Source: Mesostigma viride (lineage: Eukaryota; Streptophyta; Mesostigmatophyceae; Mesostigmatales; Mesostigmataceae). Taken from it: DNA of 64,000 nucleotides. This document shows, in pieces, positions 52,398 to 62,847 of this stretch. The stretch is from the NCBI GenBank assembly GCA_009746045.1, contig RPFO01001898.1, positions 1 to 64,000 on the forward strand, written 5' to 3'. The notes beneath the pieces are model-generated. The model saw only the letters and a program-made list of their open reading frames with translations. It was not told the DNA's origin and did not search any database. Every line of letters starts with the position of its first letter. The stretch's first letter is position 1. The translations under genes and the position numbers were made by a program.

Positions 52398-55300
52398 ATG
52401 GGCATTATGGAGCCCGATGCGGGGGCGCAGGTTTTTGGAATGCTATTCTCGCTGCTTGTCCTGGTGGTCGTGTTGCTCGTCATGGCGAGACGAGGGCTCC
52501 GTCTTAGCGCTGCCGCCGTCTTAGCGAAATGCACCACGGATGCGTCCTGTGCTGCGGCACTTAGCAGGGACTGGGACTGTGGGTGTGGCCGCCATTGTTT
52601 GCGAAGCGTGCATTTCGAGGAGATAAGAGCGATGAGGGCAGACTTTTGGTCCAAGCCGAAGCAGGCGGATCGGAAACATTTGATATCGAACCAGCTTTAC
52701 CAAGCGGGTCAGAAAGAAGATGAAATTCCGGGGAGCTTGCGTCACAAACGCAGTCGAGACGAGGGCTTCCTTTTCGCAGTGGATGGCTACGTTACTTACC
52801 CAGCTGACAGGCATCAGCCAGAGTCGGCAACCCCGTTTCGGCATCGCATGTGTGAAGCCGCTTGCCGCCGTGCTTTGTATATCAACCCCAATATGTGGCA
52901 CACGGCTGTCAAGGAGACAACCCGCCCTCGACCTTTGCCTGGCGATCGTGATTTGGAGTCCGGCTTGGGTAGCACTGCTGGACGGCGCATTGGGGTATCC
53001 CGGTCATTGTCTGCCAAGATTGGGGAGGCCAAGGCGCTTTGTGAGCTGTGGATTCAGCGTTGGTTCTGCCCAGCAGTTGAGAAGGATCCCCGGGATGGCG
53101 CCAGCATCATTGAGCAACCGTGCAAGAAGACTTTATACTCGGACTACACTGCAGAGCAGCAGGACTACGGAACACCTGTAGTTAGCATTTCGCTTTTCAG
53201 GACAATTTTTAAAGCAGTGAGAGTAAGCATGCGAGTCCGGATTGAGAAATATCGCACGAAAATTATGGGTGAGTGCTCCCGCTGCCGGAAGTTAAAGGAT
53301 GCCATCTTGTCTTATCGGACCACTGACCGGGCCCGGTGGGAGGCTTTCAAAGAGAAGTTAGCTGATCACACCGACTTCTTTAATGGGGAACGGATGGCTT
53401 ACCTGCAACGAAGGTTTGAGGGCGCCAAGCACTATTTTGTTTCCATAGTCATTGATGGTCTGGCGAAAATGAAGACGGCGGTTCCAACCAGGGGCAGCGC
53501 CACGAAAGAGTGGCTTAGCAGCCGCAAGCTACATATACCCTACCAGCTGGTTTGCTCGATTTTGCACGGAGTGAGGACGTACTTCTGGGTGATTATGCCT
53601 TGGGTAGCCAATTCTGAGGTTTCTGGTAATTCAGGGCGTGTCACTGCGACGCTGCTCACACACCAATTGTTGGAAGTGGTGGTTGAGCGACCATGGGAAA
53701 GGTCCCGCAATCCTGAGATCCGCGAGTTTGGCCTTGCCACGACACTCGTCCTTCAAGTGGACGGGGGTGGGGACAACATGAATAGCGAGCTATTGGGCTT
53801 TCTAGCGGTTCTCATTAACCGCCGTCTCTTTTCTCTCATCAGGGTGTGCCGCCTGCCCCCGGGGCACACCCATAATGACGCTGATCAGAGATTTGGTTGG
53901 TTTATCCGGTGGTACAACGGGATGAAGAACCGCGTGTCAGATCTCGCACTGGTGCTCATGCTGACATTTCAAGATGTGTTGCAAGGGCTGACGCGTGCCT
54001 TTGCACACTTCTACGAGCAAGGCCCATCCGGGAGCATGGCGACAATAAACCCACTGCCGCCATCTGCCAAGGTTGGTTTTCTTTAAAATACTATGAATTT
54101 CTTCGGGGTTCTTCTTCTTTTCCATATGTAGCATGCCAATCTCGCCTCTGTGATTTATCATTCTCTGAGAATATATAGCCATACATTCTATATATATTTA
54201 TATGTATTTATATGGTACATGATTGTATATATATTGAGCGTAAGACAGCGGAGTTTTTCCACGAGTGCTGCCAGCGCCGTGAAGACCGCCTCGACCTCGA
54301 GGGTCAGACCGCCCCGTGGTCGGCCCGCACGTGGTCCTCGTATTGGCGGCAGCGCCTGTCACTCGCCCTCACTCGCACCGTGGCTGATGTGTTATTCCGC
54401 CGCACCCGGGCCGACTTTGTCGCGACCCATGCGGTCTAGATCCTTTCCAGGCCTGCATGGTGGGCCGGCAGCGCTGTTGCTGCGTGTAGTTTTGTGCTGT
54501 ATAGTTAGTTGTACCTTGTGCAGCTGGCGTGATCCTTGGATGTCTGTGTCAGATTGCTATTAATTTCTTCAGGGTTATTCTCCCAGTTATCGGGTTTTTC
54601 CTTATGTTGCATGCCTATCTCACCTCCGTAATCTATCATTCTCAATGAATATATATTGAGCGTGTTTGTAGGTGGGGGCTTTGTCATTTAGCATGCCATA
54701 GTTAACCAATAATCACCTTGCTTACTCGCCTCTTATTGCAACTGTTTGTTCTATGCTTGTTGCTTGCAGCTCGTCAATGCAGCGCTGGACTTCACAACGT
54801 GGCTTCGAGGCTGCATGGACCCAGATCTTGGGCGTTGGGTCAAGTCTGCTGACGTGGTTATGGACGCGTCAACCAACCAACCTGTGGTGGAGCATCGGCT
54901 GGTCAGCAAGATATTTGATATCGAGCTATTCGGCCATCACGATGAAGGTGCAGGGGCGGACGTTGGTGATGACTGCTTTTTGCGCTACCGACTTGCCACG
55001 GCAGAGGCGTTAGCTGATGTGCCCGCCAACTGTTGGAGGCCTCTTGGGCCGAACGAGGAGCCATGCGACATGGTTACTGTCTCTTCGAAGCGTGTGAGTG
55101 ATGGCAAAGAGCTCCGCGGCGTGCTAGTCATGGAGGCGACCAAGGCGCCCAAGGGCAGCCCAGGTGTTGCCGCGTTTGCGGATTGGGATGGCGATCGCGC
55201 AATCCGCCGTCATTGCTCTAAACTCAACCGAGTGTTTCCAGACATCATGACGGATGCAAAGCAAGCAGAGCTCAACGAGGAGATCCGCGGCTTCCCCGCT

Positions 55301-56440
55301 GAGCCGGAGCAAGTGGAAGAAGAAGCGTCGGTGTTTGACCGCATGATCCAAGCTCTGACGGAGTGCAGGGAGCAGCAAAAAAACAAGCCCCTCCCTTTTT
55401 GCCTCCACAGTGCAGGGGATCAGGCGGTGATGCGGGCTGCCCGTGCTTTGGAAGCGCCGCTGCACCCAATTATCAGCCATGCAGGCAACCGCCGGCACGA
55501 GGTGCAAACTGCCATTCACCGGGCGCGACGCGAGGCTGAGCGCCTGCCGGCCGCATCTGCCACGCCTGCCACGCTTGCCTCCAATCCTCCTACTGGAGTT
55601 GCCTCCAATTCTCCTGCGGATGCCACCGGTGGTGCACGGACCATTGCGACTGCGGATCATATTTTTTCCGTAAATCCCGGCATTATCTCCCGCGGAGACT
55701 TTCTCATCATCAAGAGACCTGCGGTGACGTGCGGGGAAGGCATGCCCTGGCCAGAGGAGCTCTTGGTGAAGGTCATGGATGCGTCTACTGTTCGTTCACG
55801 CGGGACTCTGACTGTTTCCATGTTTTACTCACCCTCCTGGAAAGGGCAGTTTAACAAGCTCTCGCTCGCAGGCGGTGGGCCGGGCCTGACGGTGTCGGCA
55901 TCGGAAATCATCGTTCAACACTGGACAGTTGGTGCATCAGGGCAGGCTGTCCACACTCCGTCGCTGACAGCAGCACGTAAGCTATCTCGTGCAACCCTCC
56001 AGGCCTTAGATGACCATCCACACGTGCACTTTGCTGGTTTTCAAACGCAGCAAGCTGCTGCAGCGACGTCAAAAGCTGCATGTGCGGCACACTTTGTTGA
56101 GCACGGGCTGCGCGCGCTGAAAGGGAGAAGGCTGTGCGCCTTGTGGGGTGCTGCCAAGACCCGTTTTCACGGGTGGGTCGCAGAAGTACATGAGAATGGC
56201 GGGGCTTTGAAGATCGAGACGGTTTGGTCCGACGGCAAGGGAGCGACGTACACCACGTTGGAGGAAGTCTTAAAGTTCATCTGCGGGTGCCCTCATGCGG
56301 CTAATGCCTTTGGCCGCGAAAAGTTTTTTCAGGATGGTGCCGCGGCCGACGCTGAGACGGGGGCGGAAGAGCCCCAACTTTCTTTTGTTTGTGAGAGTAG
56401 CGAGAGTAGCGGTGATGAGGAGGAGGAAGCATGGGAATGA
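52398..56440 (+). CDS. DUF7869-like putative transposase, two exons
   Basis: Exon 1 is 52398-54071 (558 codons); exon 2 is 54770-56440. The intron has donor CAAG|GTTGG and acceptor TTGCTTGCAG, phase 0, giving about 1,114 residues. A hydrophobic stretch (LFSLLVLVVVLLVMA, residues ~16-30) is followed by Cys-rich CTTDASC and CGCGRHCLRS, then a second Cys pair (RMCEAACRRALY). The core has IVIDGLAKMKT (Asp353), LQVDGGGDN (Asp455) and PPGHTHNDADQRFG (Asp494/Asp496). By my memory of the family, these motifs and ECSRCRKLKD are diagnostic for DUF7869-type proteins; an RNase H-like catalytic triad is my inference. After the intron, LDFTTWL continues the family pattern. The C-terminal part resembles the family tail; function unknown. 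Confidence 0.75.
54072..54769 (+). other. 698-bp intron with duplicated flanks and a coding-like insert
   Basis: Two direct repeats about 85-100 bp long (54090-54240 region and 54560-54665) share AATTTCTTC, CTATCATTCTC and ATATATTGAGCGT. Between them an open stretch (54235-54437) reads EFFHECCQRREDRLDLEGQ. It has no good splice sites and ends in TAG, so it is not called an exon. An (AT)n tract lies near 54178-54232. Confidence 0.6.
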
Positions 56441-56732
56441 TGGGGAATGTGTGAAAGCTTCGATAGGAGTAAAGGCGTCTCTTTGTCCTGTCAAGCATGC
56501 TAGTCTTGTTGCAAGAATGAAGCCCAACATGCCAACTGTCCATGCATGGTCATGTTGCATAATGGTGGGCATAAGATACACGTGTTTGCTAGTGGCCATG
56601 TTTTACACGGAAATGGATTTACGTTCAGTATGTGATTCAATGACATGTGATTATTTTGGTTGATGCATGCAATATACCCCATGATAACCAATGCACGTGC
56701 AAAGATGTGTGTTTATATGCAATTTTTGAGTT
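56441..56732. other. 3' region of DUF7869-like gene
   Basis: Non-coding between the gene stop and the right subterminal arrays. Only short ORFs overlapping the end of the gene were seen. Confidence 0.5.
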
Positions 56733-57086
56733 GGCACGGTGGCACGGTGGCACGGTGGCACGGTGGCACGATGCCACGGTGCAACGGTGTCATGAGCATG
56801 TCTAGGTAACCCTTGCATGACCCATTACCCTTGATAAATCCCAATGGATAACCATTGTATGTGCAAATATGTGTGTTTATATGCAACTTTTGAGGTGGCA
56901 CGGTGGCACGGTGGCACGGTGGCACGATGCCACGGTGCCACGGTGTCATGAGCATCTAGGTAACCCTTGCATGACCCATCCACCTACATAAAACCCATGG
57001 ATAACAATTGCATGTGCAAAGGTGTGTGTTTATATGCAATTGAGGTGCAACGGTGGCACGGTGGCACGGTGGCACGGTGGCACGGC
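56733..57086 (-). repeat. Right subterminal GGTGGCAC arrays
   Basis: Three clusters of the 8-mer GGTGGCAC (reverse complement of the left array) lie near 56735-56770, 56892-56925 and 57050-57085. They sit in ~155-165-bp tandem units containing GTGTTTATATGCAA and CTAGGTAACCCTTGCATG. The orientation is opposite to the left arrays, so the pair forms long imperfect subterminal inverted repeats. Confidence 0.88.
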
Positions 57087-57182
57087 CGCCGACGAACTTT
57101 TTTTTCCTCAAAGACTTTAGTTGAAACTTTCAATGCATGAAAATGCAACTTTCAAAACTGAAGTACAATTTGAATAATGTAT

Positions 57183-57207
57183 AGTACAATTCCAGTTGTG
57201 CTTAGGG
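57183..57207 (-). repeat. Right terminal inverted repeat of 9-kb transposon
   Basis: Reverse complement of 48195-48219 with no mismatch; followed by GTT (57208-57210), the duplicated target. Confidence 0.92.
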
Positions 57208-57210
57208 GTT

Positions 57211-58959
57211 GGGCAAGCAGGCGGACAGGCTGCACCTCCGGAACGGCCCGACACCATGCAGGCCTAGGGGTGTGCGTCTATCAGATATTGTACAGGCTTT
57301 GCAAAGAGCCAAGAAGGAGCCGAAGGTGTCCAAGCTTGTCCAGTTGGATGAACCTGAGGTAGCTGCCAAGGAAGTAGATACCAATGCACAGGTTTCTGTC
57401 ATGGGACCTCAGCATACAGGAGAACTGCTGGTCGGTGAACCAAGTTGCCCCTGGGTGTCTGACTTCAGTGGTAGGACGCATCTAACTAAGGGTGTTGGGA
57501 GAGGTTACTGCCCCTGTCATGGGTGTGGATGTGACCTTCCTTGTGCTGCAAGACTATGATGGCCCTGTGATTTTGGGTCAGAATTTTCTGGGCAATCCTG
57601 GGATTTCTATCAGAGCTACAGCTCTGAGAAGAGATGGCTGGGGGATGATTCCCCTAGAAAATTTCAGGACAACATTTCCAATCAGGTGCAGGGCCAAGCC
57701 GGTCAAGGGTGTAAAATGGGATGAAGGGGAGGTGCCCCCAGCAGCCAGTTTGGTGATTCCAGCTGTGTTGCACCCCAGCAGTATTGACATAACTCACAGG
57801 AGCCTTGCTGCACACTCTCCTTTGACATATGACCAGCTAGTCCAAGAGATGAGCTCGCCTACTTTGTTTGAGGCTTGGAAGCTCGCCTTCTCCAAGGCAT
57901 TGGAGGAGTGGCTGCAGTTTGAGTGTGCTGCACCAACAGACAGGCGTCCCCGGGCATCAAGGAAGCTTGCTTTGAGATTTGTGCTGAAGAGGAAGGTTGT
58001 GGATGAGGTATCAGTGCCCCATGTCAGACTGAGCGTCCTGAATGAGTATCACGGCACGGGGAGTCTGCTGGGAGAAGAGCTGTACACGCCGGGGATGCTG
58101 CATGACACGTGGAGAATTTTGCTGTGTCTATACGTGGGGTTGCTGAACAGGGGAGCAGCTATGCATGTCATCAGTGCTGCTGGACTTCAAGAGGGCATTT
58201 TTAAAATCTGATCCAGAAGTGGCCAGGAGGGTGTGGAAGCAGGATGAGCCTTATTGTGTTGAGGTGCCTGCTATCTGGAAGCTGGAGCTGCATCAACATT
58301 TCCTGGTTATTCTGAAGGGCCTGGAAGGACTCAGGTCGAGCCCAATCATCTGGAGACTCACGCTGCAGGAAGCTCTGATCAGTGAGTGTGGCTTGAGAGT
58401 GTCTTCAGTTGATCCCTGTTTGTTGCTGGCCCAATGGGAGGGTCTGCCAGTGTATGCTAGTTTGCATGGAGATGATCTGCATTTGCTAGCCCCCACAACC
58501 TGGCTGAAGAAGTTTATTCCTGTCATCAGTGGCAAGTTTTTGCTGGGCAAGGAGCTGTGGCAGGAGCCCAACAAGCCTGTAGTGTTCTGTGGAATGCAGG
58601 CTACCCTGTTCAGGAGGGACGGGGAGTGGAGTATCAGGCTTCAGGCTGGAGGAGATTATAAGCAGACCATTGTGAAGGCCTTGCCAGAGAAGATCACCCA
58701 GGCTGCAGGACCTGAGTTGAGAGGCATGTGGGCCTGGTTTGCCAGCATCTGTGGTCCGTCTTTGATGGTCCATAGCAGAATGCCTGATGATGTGCTTGAG
58801 GATGAGACGCCTCGAGTCATAGCCCGATTGGTGGAGAGTACCCCTGATCTGATTTTGTCTGGGATTGACTTTGCCCAGCCTATCACCTTGGAGATCTTTG
58901 TTGATAGTTCCATGGATGCTCGCCAGGTTACCAAGGTCAGGGGGAGATCAGTTAAGTAA
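57211..58959 (+). pseudogene. Copy I-f protease-like domain, RT and start of RNase H
   Basis: This continues the pol gene interrupted at 48195. The protease-like part reads EVDTNAQVSVMG near 57375 and, after a frameshift near 57490, VILGQNFLG near 57570. The RT runs in one frame from 57492 to about 58165 (LLGEELYTPGMLHDTW). It shifts at ~58165 into 58165-58959 with VLLDFKRAFLKSD, the active-site motif SLHGDDLHLL near 58463, and FVDSSMDARQVTKVRGRS of RNase H. RNase H stops at 58957-58959, where the 5' region of copy I-g begins. Confidence 0.8.
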
Positions 58960-59431
58960 CTCTAGAGCCCTAGGATCTGGCTCTAAGTCCCCCATGTCCG
59001 TCCGCACGCCTTCCGCTAGCGTCCGCTAAGCCGCCGGCTATTATCCGGCGGTCCGACGCGGTCGACCGGTCTAAGGGCGGCGCCTAGGGCCGGGGCCACC
59101 TAGGCCCCAGCCCGGGGCCTTATCCGGGTCGGTACGGACAGCTAGCCTGTCCCACGGTTACGGCTAACCGGATAGGCTTTGCTGGCTAAGATATAAACCA
59201 GTGGTTGGCCAGCTCCGACAGCAGTTCTCTGTGTTCACCTTCTCTCAAGCTCAACGTGACCGACCGCCATAGCTTAGTCGGTCGGAGGCTTTAACTTGTA
59301 TTCATAAACATCCCGATGGCTTCCGGCACACGGAGCCGCACGTACGTACGGGCGAACACACAGATACGCCAAGTGGCGAGGCCGCAGGCTCCGTCCTGCC
59401 ACGCTTTAGTGCGGACGAGGCCACGAGGCTG
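58955..59431 (+). promoter_or_regulatory. 5' LTR/leader region of copy I-g
   Basis: GC-rich DNA without a gene, starting where the RNase H of copy I-f is cut. It has strong hairpins (CCGCCGG/CCGGCGG near 59030-59052, GGGGCC blocks near 59085-59120) and a TATA-like box (AGATATAAACC near 59189) about 100 bp before the first Gag-like codons. This is the layout of an LTR promoter. LTR ends and target duplication could not be fixed, and the 3' LTR is outside the window. Confidence 0.5.
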
Positions 59432-60505
59432 ATGCAAACCCTCGTGGCACAACCTGAACTGGCCAAGCAGTTTCAGCATTTGATGCTTACTGCTGAGGAT
59501 GCTCTGAATCGCGGGCCTCTGAAGCAAACGGAGGTGCCCGCTGATCTACCTGCCGACTATACGGCGGACGACGCAGCAGATTTTCTGGCTGCACTCAAGC
59601 GTCTGCGCGATGGACGCGCGGACAAAGATTCGGAGCTGATTGGCAAGTTCCGTGCAGTATTCTGCAGTACAACCAAGCACCCAAACATTGCCAATCTAGT
59701 TCGCATTGCGGACGACAACAAACAAACCTGGGAAGTTTTTTACAACGGTCTGGACGCCCACTTGTCGCGGTCTAAGGAAGAGGCCGACGAGCAAGCCTTC
59801 AACGACTTCGAGGGCTATGCAGTTAATATAAGGCAAATTTGCCCGGGGCTGCACGTGATTTCCAGGTCTTCGTGCACAAGCACAAGCTGCATGCTAGATA
59901 CCCTCAAGCCCATTTTCCTGTGCAATCTTTTTCTCAAGAAATGCGACCTGTCGTCGGATGTGCATCTGACCATAGCGACGGAACTCAAATAGAAGAGTGC
60001 TGTCAGTTTCGACGAGGGCATGCTGTATTTGATCTCATGCTTCAAGAGTGCGCAGTCCAAGCCGACTGCCTCGGCCGCCCTGCCATCCCTGCGCAAGGTG
60101 GATACCGGCGCGTCTTCTTCTTCAGGCGCAGAGGCTCCAATTACGCGGTCGGAGCTTACGGCCATCCTGAAAAAGGTCGTCGGTCACGGCAACAACGGGG
60201 GCCAGCGCGGGCGCAAGCGCGGGCATGGTGGCGACGACAAGAAGGGCGATAATCCCCCGGCCAAGCGGCAACGGGGGGCGTCTACTGACCGCAAGCAACG
60301 CTGTGAGCGCTGCTTCGGACGTCGCCATGTCCGGGATGACTGCCGAGTTCGCCCGGACCTGGAGCTCGAGGACAACCTTTGCCGCAAGTGCTACGACGTT
60401 CTGCGTGCATGGTCACAGCGTGGAGGCGTGCAAGGCCAAGCGCATCGTCGTCCACGGCACACGCGAGGAGTGGGCAGAGCGACGGGCAGCACGAAAGTCA
60501 GGTGA
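59432..60505 (+). pseudogene. Copy I-g Gag, one in-frame stop
   Basis: One frame interrupted by TAG at 59990-59992; it continues in the same frame to 60505. The first part is Gag-like helical (AELNP-free, ADDAADFLAALKRLRDG, LVRIADDNKQTWEVFYNGL). The second has a basic Gly/Arg region and the zinc knuckle CERCFGRRHVRDDC (near 60299-60340), spacing CX2CX4HX4C. A second Cys pair (CRKC near 60383) begins another finger whose HGHSVEAC half lies in a different frame from about 60406. The VDTGASSSS near 60098 is not treated as a protease site. Confidence 0.75.
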
Positions 60506-61994
60506 GAGCACGCTCGATACCCCTTCTTTTGCTCAATGCGTCACGCTGAACCGGGCCGTCGTAGAGCCTGAAGTCGTTCCTAAAAGCCACGTGACTGCAT
60601 CCTCTGTCTCATTCCGTGATGTGCTCACACAATCCGTTGATGCTGCTCTGGCACTGTCGCGACAGGATCACGTGCTTCCTGAGCACGGATCTACAATGCG
60701 TGACCTAAGCAATGTGGTGCCTTCTAGGTCGGGTGTGTACAACGCCGAGCGACCAAGCACTACTGCAGCACCCCAGCTAGATACTGGGGCGGTTGGGCCT
60801 ATGAGGAATGTTGTGACAGTGCAAGAGAATGCTGGGCGGGCAGATGTTCTCGGTACACACCACCCTAGTGTGGATCTTTACATTGGCAAGGTGCTCACAC
60901 GGGCGGCCTTTCGTGCAGCCTCTGAAGCTGCCCAGTTAGCCAATGTCACTACCCCAGTAGTCACCCCACCTGTTGAGAATCCTGACAATGCCACTGCACC
61001 TCAGGCTGTCACCCTGAAACTGTTAGCATACCAGATGCACCGTGCATACGGGCATGAGGCCCAAGCCGAAGTAGAGGGGGCACACATGTTGGGGGCACCT
61101 TTATACAACGAGCTGAAGAATGTGCGTGCTCAGTGTCCTGCCTGCATCAAGATCAGGAAGAAGTCGCGTAGGCGGCACGCCAAGACTCCACCCTTGGAGC
61201 GAGGGTACCTCGTGGGGGATGTCATGCACATGGAAGAGGGGGACACCTGTTTCATAGTCAAGGATAGGTTCAGCAAGGTCACCTACATTGAGCCGCTGCC
61301 CCACATGTTTGAGGCTGACCTGCACAGGGCTATCAAGATCAGCCTGGCTTTCTTTCATCCCGTAGTGGAGCTCATGCTAGACCAGCAGTTCCGCTGTGTG
61401 CAAGGTTTGCCGGGGATGGAGGCCGTGGTCATCGTGGGGCGTGAGGATCACGGCAATATGGGCATGATAGATCGCACTGTAAGCTATGTCAAGACTGTGG
61501 CAGCCAAGCGACAGGATAACCCACATGGCAAATCCTACGCGGTCAAGACGGCGTGGTGCAAGGAGCTCATGCATGTGTGCAACCATAGGCACGTGCTCGA
61601 TGTCAAGGGCTTTGGGCTGGTCACGCCTCGGGGGCTGTCAGCGGGCACCTACTCACCCGAGGTAGTAGAGGCATACCAACAGCATTTACAGGATACCGCC
61701 GCCAAGCTGCGGCTCAAGGATGCCACGCTGCCTGATTTGTCTAGCGCTTTTGAGGTCGGGCAGTTGGTCATCTTCCACAAGAAGGAGAGCTCGCCCAGCG
61801 GCAAACGGGGCACCATGCAGGGGCCTGGGGTCATCACACAGTTAGACTGGCCGCTGCGGGTCATAGATATAGAGTGGAATGATCGGGTGTATAGGGTACC
61901 ATGGGCATCGGTGGCAGGCTATAAGCAAGGGGATGGCATGGAGAGTGATCGAGCTGGCAGCCAACAGGGCACTGGGGTGGGTAGTGAAGGATAA
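60406..61994 (+). CDS. Copy I-g integrase
   Basis: Open to the stop at 61992-61994; the frame starts as shadow sequence at 60225 and becomes real at HGHSVEAC near 60409. The zinc-binding region has MHRAYGHEAQ (H-x4-H) near 61036 and AQCPACIK near 61132. The core has GDVMHM near 61217, LDQQF (D codon 61380) and GMIDRT (D codon 61470). The third acidic residue is Asp rather than Glu, with 29 residues in between. The tail AFEVGQLVIFHKKE and RVYRVPWASV is SH3-like. This is the cleanest integrase in the window. Confidence 0.8.
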
Positions 61995-62310
61995 TGCGCC
62001 TGTCGTAGCATCTGAGGTGGTACCCCACGGGTCGCTCCCAGGGGCAGACACAGCTACACCCCCCCCCTCCCCTGGGCCCCAATATGACCCCGTGGATGGG
62101 TGGGATGAGGATGGGGCGGGTTTGACGGGACCTAGTGCACGTAGTGACTCACCTCCTGTGCTAGCCACGGATAATGTGGGAGGCCCGCCTAGCGCGGCCT
62201 CGCCGGAGGGTCAGGGTCCTGCCCATGCGCCTCGCCCACCTAGGGACCTGGCTTCAACGGTCACGGCTTTGTGACGTGCTCAGGCGCTTAAAGCGCAAGC
62301 TGCATCAGGG
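61995..62310 (+). other. Linker region of copy I-g pol
   Basis: Pro/Gly/Ala-rich coding-like sequence, readable at 61879-62274 in a frame different from integrase. Equivalent to the acidic/Pro-rich linker between integrase and protease in the other copies. No domain. Confidence 0.45.
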
Positions 62311-62784
62311 GTGGCTCAGGTCAAAACTCTCTCACAGGGGGTCAGGCCGGTTAAGTCAGCCTTGTTTCCTACGTGTAGACCGTGGCAGCTGGTGGCTGTG
62401 GACACGCAAGCATCCGTGTCTAGAATCTCTCGACGGGCGGCCACCCTGTATCCAGTGCTAGAGTCGCCGTACAAATCGGTGACCGACTTTGCAGGCACTT
62501 CGGCATATCAAGTTACCGGGATGGTGGTGCTGCCGGTGTTGGGCATTGACACGCCGTTTCACGTCGTGGATGGCTACGAGGATGTGGCCTTGCTGGGCGA
62601 ACCTTTCGTATCATACCCGGGGTTTTCAGTGTCCACTGACTTGCTGTCGGTCGCGGGGGTGGGCAGCATCCCGCTTCGCGAGTACCACGCTCCATTGGGG
62701 GTGGTGGTAGGGCAGCCCGGCATCGTGCGGCGCTTACCGATGGCGGCGTTTTCCACACCGTCGCTCGTCCAGTCAAGCATCTAG
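62311..62784 (+). CDS. Copy I-g retropepsin-like domain
   Basis: A 157-residue frame. AVDTQASVS with Asp31, SVTDFAG, VVDGYEDVA and LLGEPF beginning at residue 94, exactly 63 after the Asp, as in copies I-b, I-d and I-e. Gln replaces the active-site Gly. It lies after integrase and before RT. The frame stops before RT starts at 62848 in another frame, so pol is split here. Confidence 0.65.
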   Translation: MAQVKTLSQGVRPVKSALFPTCRPWQLVAVDTQASVSRISRRAATLYPVLESPYKSVTDFAGTSAYQVTGMVVLPVLGIDTPFHVVDGYEDVALLGEPFVSYPGFSVSTDLLSVAGVGSIPLREYHAPLGVVVGQPGIVRRLPMAAFSTPSLVQSSI

Positions 62785-62847
62785 CCTCAGGACTGGCACC
62801 CGCGAAGCTTCGGCCTCCACTCACACTCACTGGCGGCGGATAGCCCT

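Larger units (their letters stand above)
48195..57207. mobile_element. 9,013-bp DNA transposon with divergent DUF7869-like and coiled-coil genes
   Basis: Perfect 25-bp inverted ends (48195-48219 and 57183-57207), beginning CCCTAAGCACAACTGG and ending CCAGTTGTGCTTAGGG. Direct duplication GTT (48192-48194 and 57208-57210). The element separates integrase from protease of copy I-f, and removal rejoins the pol frame for the next 18 codons. Subterminal 8-bp arrays point in opposite directions at the ends. A minus-strand gene (51742-49248) and a plus-strand gene (52398-56440) diverge from a central palindrome. TIR-plus-3-bp-duplication with subterminal arrays recalls CACTA/EnSpm or PIF/Harbinger, but the ends are not CACTA and the site is not TWA. 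Superfamily unassigned. Confidence 0.9.

Noticed and set aside
52073-52654. 193-residue minus-strand ORF crossing the palindrome arm
   Set aside because: It is antisense to the leader and the Cys-rich start of the DUF7869-like gene.
54212-54439. An additional exon of the DUF7869-like gene
   Set aside because: No convincing splice sites and it ends in a stop; exons at 54071 and 54770 already join in phase 0.
60098-60124. VDTGASSSS in copy I-g Gag as the true protease site
   Set aside because: It is upstream of the zinc knuckle, followed by Ser-rich low complexity, with no ILG motif at the right distance. The same applies to LDTGAVGP near 60780 and VDSGSQ near 31488.
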